This document shows, in pieces, positions 1 to 5,057 of a stretch of 9,586 bases of DNA. The translations under genes were made by a program, and so were the position numbers. The DNA is from Prolixibacteraceae bacterium (lineage in GTDB: Bacteria > Bacteroidota > Bacteroidia > Bacteroidales > Prolixibacteraceae). Each line of letters begins with the position of its first letter. Within the stretch, counting starts at the first letter, position 1. The DNA is taken from NCBI GenBank assembly GCA_016930735.1, contig JAFGGF010000283.1, positions 1-9,586 of the forward strand, written 5' to 3'. The notes under the pieces are model-generated. The model was given only the letters and a program-made list of their open reading frames with translations. It was not told where the DNA came from and made no database searches.

Positions 1-1
1 A

Positions 2-982
2 TACAATTGGGCAGTTTTAGGGTGTGGGAAGATAGCGCGAAAATTCAGCAGTGATTTAAAACTCTTGCCAAATGCAAAGCTGTATGCTGCTGCATCACGA
101 AGTTTGGAAAAGGCTCAGGCTTTTGCACATGAATTTGGCTTTGAAAAAGCTTTTGGAAGTTATGAGGCTTTGGTTACCGATCCCAGTGTCGATGCGGTTT
201 ATATTGCTACACCTCACTCCCATCATCGAGACCATGCAATCCTTTGCCTGAAAAATAAAAAAGCCGTTTTAAATGAAAAGGCTTTTGCACTGAATTTAAA
301 AGAAGCAAGGGAAATTGTGGATACTGCCAGAGAGAATGATACATTTCTCATGGAAGCTTTCTGGACCCAATTCCAGCCCAGTTTCCTGAAAGCAATGGAA
401 ATATTGAACTCACGAGAACTGGGGGAATTAAAAATGGTTCGTTCCGATTTTGCATTTAATGGTCCATATGATCCGAAAAACAGGCTGTACAATCTTGAAT
501 TGGGTGGTGGTTCATTGCTGGATATTGGGATTTACCCGGTATTTGCTGCATTACGGACTCTTGGAAAACCTGATAGGATTAAGGCAATGGCAGATTTTTC
601 ACCTACTGGTTCAGAAGAAAGTATTTCGATGATCTTTAAATACAATTCCGGGCAAATGGCTTCGCTGGCATCCAGTTTTGCGGCTTTCTCATCCGTCCAA
701 ACCGAATTCTGGTGTGAAAAAGGATATATCAGGCTGAACAGGGAATGGCACACACCTACTTCAGTTTCAATTTTACGAAAAGCAATAAACAAAGAGGAAA
801 TAATCGATTTTTCTGATGACCCTGGATTTGGTTACCAATATGAAGCCTCCCATGTAATGGAGTGTCTTGATAAAAATTTAAAAGAAAGCCCGGTCTTACC
901 GTTATCTTTTAGTCTCGGCCTGATGGAAACTCTCGACAGGATCAGGGATGAAGTGGGAGCGTTTTATCCGGGAAGGGATTAA
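2..982 (+). CDS. Gfo/Idh/MocA family NAD(P)-dependent oxidoreductase, 5' end cut by the window
   Basis: The reading frame is open from base 2 and continues upstream of the window. An internal TTG at 65 would give a 305-residue product, but it is not the true start: codons 2-64 already encode the start of a Rossmann fold, with the dinucleotide-binding motif GCGKIA at 20-37. Only a few N-terminal residues should be missing. Further family signs are an IATPHSHH segment (about 221-244), the NEKAFALN segment that holds the catalytic lysine (AAG 278-280), and a GGGSLLDIGIYP segment near 500-540, typical of the dimeric dihydrodiol dehydrogenase-like branch. The usual EKP triad reads EKA here. Proteins of this type oxidise or reduce a sugar or cyclic alcohol with NAD(P) in the cytoplasm; the substrate cannot be read from sequence. 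A sugar epimerase follows on the same strand, but a 138-bp gap with a repeat-like element lies between, so co-transcription is uncertain. The family is secure, the substrate unknown. Confidence 0.9.
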   Translation, partial: YNWAVLGCGKIARKFSSDLKLLPNAKLYAAASRSLEKAQAFAHEFGFEKAFGSYEALVTDPSVDAVYIATPHSHHRDHAILCLKNKKAVLNEKAFALNLKEAREIVDTARENDTFLMEAFWTQFQPSFLKAMEILNSRELGELKMVRSDFAFNGPYDPKNRLYNLELGGGSLLDIGIYPVFAALRTLGKPDRIKAMADFSPTGSEESISMIFKYNSGQMASLASSFAAFSSVQTEFWCEKGYIRLNREWHTPTSVSILRKAINKEEIIDFSDDPGFGYQYEASHVMECLDKNLKESPVLPLSFSLGLMETLDRIRDEVGAFYPGRD

Positions 983-996
983 AAAGAATAGAGATA

Positions 997-1108
997 AACT
1001 CACCCTTTATCCCGATGGCTATCGGGGAGAACTTTCTCTTTCAGAGAGAGAATTTCCTCCCCTGTTAAGGGGAGGTGTCAATTCAAAAAGTGGATTGACA
1101 GAGGGGTA
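997..1108. repeat. Multi-hairpin intergenic repeat-like element
   Basis: Most of the gap between the oxidoreductase and the epimerase consists of consecutive inverted repeats. CCCGAT/ATCGGG (1011-1026) has a 4-nt loop. TTCTCTTT/AGAGAGAA (about 1034-1052) has a 3-nt loop and one G-T pair. CCTCCCC/GGGGAGG (1057-1075) has a TGTTA-type loop. TGTCAATTC/GGATTGACA (1076-1100) has a 7-nt loop and one G-T pair. The right end reads GAGGGGT, and ACCC near 1002-1005 is a partial inverted counterpart. On the minus strand the order ACCCCTCTGTC, then CTCCCC...GGGGAGG, then GGGTGAGTTT resembles short non-coding palindromic elements I recall as dispersed in many Bacteroidota genomes. GC content is higher than in the surrounding leader DNA. 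Copy number cannot be seen from one window. A role as transcription terminator or mRNA-stabilising structure is possible but not shown. Confidence 0.6.
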
Positions 1109-1120
1109 AAAAAGCTACCA

Positions 1121-2317
1121 ATGAACATACAACAATTAAAATCCGAATTTGAAAAGGAACTCAACGATAATATCCTTGATTACTGGGTAAAGAAAGTTTA
1201 CGACCCGATAAATAAAACTTTCTTCGGAAGAATTGATTTGGATGAAAACCCGGATCCGGGACATAACAAATCAGCAGTTTTAATTACCCGTATTTTATGG
1301 ACCTTTTCTGCTGCTTACAGGTTATTTCCAAAATCCGAATACAAACAAATGGCTGATGAAGCTTACAGGATAATTACAAACTATTTCTGGGATGTTGAAA
1401 ATGGAGGAATTTACTGGGAAATCAAGGGCGACCACTCCCCTTTTGACACTAAAAAACAATTCTACGCACTTGCGTTTTGTATTTATGCCTGCACAGAAAA
1501 TTACATGGCTTTTAAAAATGAACAGGCTAAACAACTGGCAATTTCGCTTTATATAATACTTGAAGCCAAATCATTTAATCCGGCAAACGGCGGGTATATC
1601 GATGTACTTTCAAGAGATTATAAGGTTATTAAAGGTTTAAGGTTAAGCGAAAAAGAGATTGCTGACACCATGACTATGAATACCCACCTCCATGTGCTTG
1701 AGGCTTATACTAACCTGTTCAGGATATGGAAAGATGATGGACTGAAACAAAAACTGGAGCATCTGATCAATTTATTCCTTGAAAAAATAATTAACCATAA
1801 AACCTGGCATTTTAACCTGTTTTTTAACGAAAACTGGAAGGTTATTGGCGATGTGGATTCATACGGGCATGACATTGAAGGAACCTGGTTATTGTATGAA
1901 GCTGCTGAAGTACTGGGAAAAAAAGAGCTTATCAATAAAACAGCCTCAATTGCTGAAAAAATGGCTGAAACTACAATCAGGGAAGGTATTGTAAAAGTGC
2001 ATGGTGGTTTACTTTATGAAAAGGAAAACGGGCATTTACTGGAAGAATTCCACTGGTGGCCTCAGGCTGAAGCAGTTATTGGCTTCTTTAATTTGTGGCA
2101 GATTAATGAAAATCAGAAATATTTCGATTTGGCAGTTTCATGCTGGGCATTTATTAAAAATCACATCATTGATAAGGAGTATGGAGAATGGTTCTGGGGG
2201 GTGGATAAAAACCTGGAAAGGATGCCCATTGAAAAGGTCAATGGCTGGAAAGCGCCTTATCATAATGGAAGGATGTGTATAGAGATGATCAGGAGGATTG
2301 AGGAGAAAAGTAAATAA
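1121..2317 (+). CDS. Cellobiose 2-epimerase (AGE superfamily)
   Basis: The 398-residue product has the length and motif order of cellobiose 2-epimerases, which interconvert the reducing-end glucose and mannose of beta-1,4-linked disaccharides (EC 5.1.3.11) in an (alpha/alpha)6 barrel. Visible markers are ITRILWTFS (R57), NTHLHVLEAY (H189, H191), YGHDIEGTWLL (H250, E253, W256), FHWWPQAEA (H311 to E317) and NGWKAPYHNGRMC (W376, H381, R384). H250 and H381 match the two histidines known as general acid/base catalysts in this family. There is no signal peptide, so the enzyme is cytoplasmic. ATG at 1121 gives the normal N-terminus; its upstream sequence (AAAAAAGCTACCA) has no Shine-Dalgarno, as usual in Bacteroidota. 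In related organisms this enzyme often accompanies mannanase and mannosylglucose phosphorylase genes for beta-mannan use; neither is in the window. The alternative, N-acylglucosamine 2-epimerase, is less likely because the HD.EG.W and WK.PYHNGR motifs favour the cellobiose type. Confidence 0.88.
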   Translation: MNIQQLKSEFEKELNDNILDYWVKKVYDPINKTFFGRIDLDENPDPGHNKSAVLITRILWTFSAAYRLFPKSEYKQMADEAYRIITNYFWDVENGGIYWEIKGDHSPFDTKKQFYALAFCIYACTENYMAFKNEQAKQLAISLYIILEAKSFNPANGGYIDVLSRDYKVIKGLRLSEKEIADTMTMNTHLHVLEAYTNLFRIWKDDGLKQKLEHLINLFLEKIINHKTWHFNLFFNENWKVIGDVDSYGHDIEGTWLLYEAAEVLGKKELINKTASIAEKMAETTIREGIVKVHGGLLYEKENGHLLEEFHWWPQAEAVIGFFNLWQINENQKYFDLAVSCWAFIKNHIIDKEYGEWFWGVDKNLERMPIEKVNGWKAPYHNGRMCIEMIRRIEEKSK

Positions 2318-2324
2318 CTGTCGG

Positions 2325-2368
2325 TATTTTATTTGCACTCTGCAGATATAAATTTTTTTTGTAATTTG
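2325..2368 (+). promoter_or_regulatory. Possible promoter boxes before the lipocalin gene
   Basis: The 56-bp gap before the lipocalin holds two sequences resembling the Bacteroidota -7 box TAnnTTTG: TATTTTATTTG (2325-2335) and TAATTTG (2362-2368). The second lies only 5 nt before the ATG and would give an almost leaderless transcript; the first would leave a leader of roughly 30 nt. Neither matches the consensus perfectly or has a clear TTTG box at the usual spacing upstream, so this is a weak assignment. Confidence 0.25.
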
Positions 2369-2373
2369 TGTAA

Positions 2374-2907
2374 ATGAATAAAATGTTTCAAATATTTTTA
2401 ATTCTAACCTTTTCAATTTCGATTTCCAGTTGTCAAACTAAAAATATGAATATGGATTATTCAACTGTTAAAGAACTTGACCTGAACCGCTTTATGGGGG
2501 TATGGTACGAAATTGCCCGGTTCGACCATTCTTTTGAACGGGGGCTGGTAGGCGTTACAGCAACCTATTCTCTTCGCACTGATGGGAAAATTACAGTGAT
2601 CAACCAGGGGTATAAAAACTCACTGGATGGTAAATTAAACCGTGCCAGAGGAAAAGCCAAACTCCCCGACCCTGCTGAGCCAGGAAAACTCAAAGTATCT
2701 TTTTTCCTGTTTTTTTATGCCGATTATTATGTTCTCGAACTGGACGAAAACTATGAATGGGCTTTAATAGGAAGTTCTTCCGATAAATATCTCTGGATTT
2801 TAAGCCGTACCCCTCAAATAAAATATTCGTTATATTCAGAAATTTTAAAAAAGGCAGAATCAAGGGGTTACAACACAAAGCTGTTAATTGAAGTACTTCA
2901 AAATTAA
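2374..2907 (+). CDS. blc: Outer-membrane lipoprotein lipocalin, Blc type
   Basis: The 177-residue product begins with a hydrophobic signal segment (residues 5-17) followed by a lipobox-like SISSC with the cysteine at residue 20, so it should be processed by signal peptidase II and lipid-anchored. The mature part carries the lipocalin signature MGVWYEIARFDHSFERGL (about 41-58) and the Blc-type C-terminal block YYVLELDENYEWALIG...YLWILSRTP. Blc-type lipocalins are eight-stranded beta barrels that bind fatty acids or lysophospholipids and are thought to help maintain or repair the envelope under stress; that role is family knowledge, not visible here. Length is normal for Blc. The gene appears to stand alone: it is 56 bp from the epimerase and 189 bp from the next gene, which has its own candidate promoter. 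ATG at 2374 is preferred over ATG at 2383 because it gives the complete signal peptide. Confidence 0.9.
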   Translation: MNKMFQIFLILTFSISISSCQTKNMNMDYSTVKELDLNRFMGVWYEIARFDHSFERGLVGVTATYSLRTDGKITVINQGYKNSLDGKLNRARGKAKLPDPAEPGKLKVSFFLFFYADYYVLELDENYEWALIGSSSDKYLWILSRTPQIKYSLYSEILKKAESRGYNTKLLIEVLQN

Positions 2908-2909
2908 AT

Positions 2910-3032
2910 TATTCAAAGACGATTATTTGAAAATATTCTCTGTTTTTTCTGAAAAATAATTTTTACTTTCGCAAAAGTATTATTGGACAAATAGTTATTT
3001 ATTAATAGAATTTATTCCTGTGTCTTTGAATA
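2910..3032. repeat. 11-bp perfect inverted repeat flanking the candidate promoter of the STAS/HAMP cassette
   Basis: TATTCAAAGAC (2910-2920) and its exact reverse complement GTCTTTGAATA (3022-3032) lie about 100 bases apart, bracketing the candidate promoter at 2964-2971 and the first part of the leader. It could mark a paired operator site or be coincidence: one 11-bp match at this distance somewhere in 9.6 kb is not very improbable. Confidence 0.4.
2964..2971 (+). promoter_or_regulatory. Candidate -7 promoter box of the STAS/HAMP cassette
   Basis: TACTTTCG at this position matches the Bacteroidota -7 consensus TAnnTTTG with one change (T to C), and is followed by CAAAAG, as often seen downstream of such boxes. 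It sits 125 nt before the ATG of the first cassette gene, implying a leader of roughly 120 nt, longer than for the other genes here. No convincing TTTG box is visible at the -33 distance. The leader (2972-3096) is AT-rich, with no riboswitch or strong hairpin that I can recognise. Confidence 0.38.
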
Positions 3033-3096
3033 GTCTGAGATTATTATCAGGGATTATAAAATTATCATTGCTGAAACCCGTTTTGAGTGTATTGTT

Positions 3097-3501
3097 ATGG
3101 AAAAAAATTTTCCTGTGAAGGTGGTTAGTGAGAAGGAAATCTGGGTGGGTGAAAATCAATTTCAGGTTTTAAGTGATAATATTATTAAGGTGAAAGCAGT
3201 TGGTGAGGAAACCATGGAAAAGGCTGAAATTCAGAAAGAAATTTCACTTAAACTGGCAAATTCACTTGAAGGTAAGATTAAATACCTGATTGATCTAAAC
3301 CGGTCAGGTAAAAGCTCGCATGAAGCGAGAAATATTTGGAAAGAATTAAGTGAAAATGAAAAAACAGCTAAGGTCGCAATGTTTGGGATGCATCCGGTCG
3401 CACGGGTAATTGCATCTTTTGTTTCAGATATTACAAATAAAAAAGAAATGCGCTTCTTTAAAACCGAAGAAGCTGCAATTAAATGGTTATTAAATAAATA
3501 A
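3097..3501 (+). CDS. SpoIIAA/STAS-like protein, first copy
   Basis: This 134-residue soluble protein has no signal peptide or membrane segment. Its C-terminal half has the layout of SpoIIAA-like/STAS-related domains: a hydrophobic strand LIDLN (64-68), a KSSHEAR...W helix start (72-81), a KVAMFGMHPVARV strand-helix (92-104) and the terminal FFKTEEAAIKWL (120-131), which is typical of this family. The gene at 3967 encodes a paralogue of exactly the same length. The two align without gaps from the LIDLN strand to about residue 110, and about 33 of 70 C-terminal positions are identical by my hand alignment. S73 is shared and lies after the strand, roughly where the phosphorylated serine of anti-sigma factor antagonists sits; that comparison is inference. 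The next gene starts 15-21 nt downstream, so the three genes are probably one operon. No anti-sigma kinase or PP2C phosphatase gene is in the window, so a partner-switch role is unproven. Confidence 0.72.
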   Translation: MEKNFPVKVVSEKEIWVGENQFQVLSDNIIKVKAVGEETMEKAEIQKEISLKLANSLEGKIKYLIDLNRSGKSSHEARNIWKELSENEKTAKVAMFGMHPVARVIASFVSDITNKKEMRFFKTEEAAIKWLLNK

Positions 3502-3516
3502 ATGTAATCTTTCAAA

Positions 3517-3960
3517 TTGAAAGTGGAAAAAAGTAACGAATTTGCAAAACGAATCCCCCAGTTTATCGATGTTATTATTGAGGTTGCCCAGGGCAATTTT
3601 GGTAAACAAATTAACCTTTCCGGGCAAAATGATGATTTGGATGCTTTGGCCATGGGCATAAACATGATGATCGATGACCTGAAAAATAACATTGACCTGC
3701 AATTGAAAAATAAACAAATTCAGGAAATGAATGACAGGCTGTTAAAAGCCAATAAAAAAGCTAAACATGTTAAAGTCGAACTGGAAGAATATAAAAGTCA
3801 CCTGGAGGAATTAATCCATTACCGTACACTCGAATTACAGGAAAAAAATAATGAATTGGAGCATTTTAACGATTTATTTGTTAGCCGTGAATTCAGGATA
3901 AAGGAATTAAAAGACAGGATTGCTGAACTTGAAGAGCAACTTAAGCAAAAAAACAGGTAA
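3517..3960 (+). CDS. Soluble HAMP-like/coiled-coil protein between two STAS-like genes
   Basis: This product of about 147 residues has no ATG start. The frame is closed by TAA at 3505, leaving TTG 3517 or GTG 3523 as starts; I list the longer form. Residues about 15-60 look like a HAMP unit: an amphipathic helix (FIDVIIEVAQGNFGKQI), a short connector, then a DDLDALAMGINMMIDDL helix. From about 62 to 145 it is a nearly continuous charged coiled coil, including HLEELIHYRTLELQEKNNEL and FNDLFVSREFRIKELKDRI, segments that usually link sensor domains to histidine kinases. There is no transmembrane helix, kinase, methyl-acceptor, cyclase or receiver domain, so it is a signalling linker standing alone. 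It lies 15-21 nt after the first STAS-like gene and 6 nt before the second, which suggests co-expression and perhaps a complex. It could be a fragment of an ancestral sensor kinase, but no remnant of missing domains is visible. Confidence 0.7.
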   Translation: MKVEKSNEFAKRIPQFIDVIIEVAQGNFGKQINLSGQNDDLDALAMGINMMIDDLKNNIDLQLKNKQIQEMNDRLLKANKKAKHVKVELEEYKSHLEELIHYRTLELQEKNNELEHFNDLFVSREFRIKELKDRIAELEEQLKQKNR

Positions 3961-3966
3961 TTTATT

Positions 3967-4371
3967 ATGGATTCCAATTTAGCTATTCATAAAATTTCGG
4001 ATACCGAATACCAGGTTGGCCCAGTTAATTTAAAATTAATTCATAATAATATTTCTTTTTCAGCACCAAAGGAAACAGTGACCCTTGAGTTGGCACAAAA
4101 ATCATATGACGTACATTTGATTTTCAGAGAATATATCAATGCCCCGGTTAATGTCCTGATTGATTTAAACAATGCAAAAAAAAGCCCACCCGAAGCAAGG
4201 AGGTTTTGGGAAAAAATAGCAAATGAAGAGCATTATCACAAGATCGCTTTTTGCGGACTTCACCCGGTTGCAAGAATTTTGGCTGCATTTGAGATTAGTG
4301 CTTCAGCAAATAGAAATAAGATGCATTTTTTCAAAACAAAAGAAGAAGCAATTAAATGGTTACAGGAATAA
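3967..4371 (+). CDS. SpoIIAA/STAS-like protein, second copy
   Basis: This is a 134-residue paralogue of the protein encoded at 3097, with the same domain plan: LIDLN (64-68), KSPPEARRFW (72-81), KIAFCGLHPVARI (92-104) and FFKTKEEAIKWL (121-132). Residues S73, E76-A77-R78, W81, G97 and H99-P100-V101-A102-R103 are shared with the first copy. The N-terminal 60 residues diverge strongly (for example QVGPVNLKLIHNNI against WVGENQFQVLSDNI), so the copies probably differ in partner or ligand while keeping the same core. It starts 6 nt after the coiled-coil gene and is the last gene of the cassette; a new promoter follows. It is predicted cytoplasmic. Whether it binds a small hydrophobic ligand, as some STAS and Sec14-like proteins do, or a protein partner cannot be told from sequence. 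Confidence 0.72.
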   Translation: MDSNLAIHKISDTEYQVGPVNLKLIHNNISFSAPKETVTLELAQKSYDVHLIFREYINAPVNVLIDLNNAKKSPPEARRFWEKIANEEHYHKIAFCGLHPVARILAAFEISASANRNKMHFFKTKEEAIKWLQE

Positions 4372-4423
4372 TTTCACTGTAACAAACTCAATCTGAAGAT
4401 TATTAGAACTCGCTACATTATCT

Positions 4424-4451
4424 TTTATCCTTTATCCTTCATAATTTATCC
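4424..4451. repeat. Heptanucleotide direct repeat TTTATCC before the acetyltransferase gene
   Basis: TTTATCC occurs at 4424-4430, 4431-4437 and 4445-4451; the unit between (4438-4444, TTCATAA) is a degenerate copy, so there are four units in exact 7-nt phase. The array ends next to the candidate promoter box at 4453-4460 and occupies the position where an upstream promoter element would sit. Slippage in such an array could alter promoter spacing, but this is inference. Confidence 0.55.
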
Positions 4452-4452
4452 T

Positions 4453-4460
4453 TATTTTTG
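4453..4460 (+). promoter_or_regulatory. Candidate -7 promoter box of the acetyltransferase gene
   Basis: TATTTTTG matches the Bacteroidota -7 consensus TAnnTTTG perfectly and is followed by CCCT and then the ATG at 4465. If transcription starts the usual few bases downstream, the mRNA would begin at or next to the start codon. No TTTG box is visible at the -33 distance; the heptanucleotide array lies there instead. Confidence 0.45.
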
Positions 4461-4464
4461 CCCT

Positions 4465-4971
4465 ATGCAAACAGATTTACTTTTATTTGATAACAAAAAT
4501 ATAGACAGAATTTATTTTTTACTGGAAGAAATATACAATTCATCTGATACAATGAGTGAATTGTTTTCAGATAAATTTCCGGATATGGATTCCTGCGAAT
4601 CATACTTTCAGGGAATTTTAAATTTACATGGAGGGATTGTTTTGTTTGCTGTAACCGGGCAAAAATATATTGGCTACCTGGCCATCACTCCACGTCACCA
4701 AAGAAAAATTAAACACACTTCAGAATTGAATATGGGAGTGCATCCCGGATTTCAGGGGAAAGGAACCGGCCATTTTCTATTAAATGAGGCTTTTAAAATG
4801 CTCAGAATCGATAAAATTATTGAAATTGTTTACCTGATGGTAAGGTCTGACAACACAGCAGCAATCAGGTTATATGAAAAGTTTGGATTTGAAAAAATGG
4901 CTTTGCTTGAAAGGGATACCAAAATCGAAAATAAATACTTCGATGGAATATTAATGCGGATGTTTGTATAA
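4465..4971 (+). CDS. GNAT family N-acetyltransferase
   Basis: The 168-residue product has the core of the GCN5-related N-acetyltransferase fold. A beta strand leads into the acetyl-CoA pyrophosphate-binding loop MGVHPGFQGKGTGHFLL, in which QGKGTG (97-102) fits the Q/RxxGxG/A motif. It is followed by a strand (IIEIVYLMV, 118-126) and the helix NTAAIRLYEKFGF (130-142), the usual C-terminal signature with a tyrosine (Y137) placed as the likely general acid. Such enzymes transfer an acetyl group from acetyl-CoA to an amine on a small molecule, antibiotic or protein. The substrate is not evident; the N-terminal half, which sets specificity, matches nothing I recognise. No signal peptide is present, so it is cytoplasmic. 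It appears to be a single-gene unit: promoter-like sequence lies immediately upstream and an 86-bp AT-rich gap follows. ATG at 4465 is the only start giving a complete first strand. Confidence 0.88.
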   Translation: MQTDLLLFDNKNIDRIYFLLEEIYNSSDTMSELFSDKFPDMDSCESYFQGILNLHGGIVLFAVTGQKYIGYLAITPRHQRKIKHTSELNMGVHPGFQGKGTGHFLLNEAFKMLRIDKIIEIVYLMVRSDNTAAIRLYEKFGFEKMALLERDTKIENKYFDGILMRMFV

Positions 4972-5057
4972 TAATAAAAACAAACGTAATTATTTCCTGA
5001 TTTTTACAACAAATATGAAAATTGATTGGTCTGACCTTTAATTATCTATAATTATTT

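Noticed and set aside
65..67. TTG at 65 as the start codon of the oxidoreductase
   Set aside because: The frame is open to base 2 and the preceding codons encode the Rossmann GxGxxA motif, so the gene starts outside the window.
997..1108. The hairpin array as a CRISPR or tRNA-like feature
   Set aside because: The stems are all different, there are no equal-length spacers, and no cloverleaf or CCA-type end can be drawn.
3231..3692. A 153-codon open frame on the minus strand across the STAS-like and coiled-coil genes
   Set aside because: It is antisense to two plus-strand genes that show clear family motifs, has no recognisable domain and is explained by the low stop frequency opposite AT-rich coding frames.
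3517..3960. The coiled-coil gene as a broken histidine kinase pseudogene
   Set aside because: The frame is intact, fits snugly between two partner genes and shows no kinase remnant on either side; truncation in the distant past remains possible.
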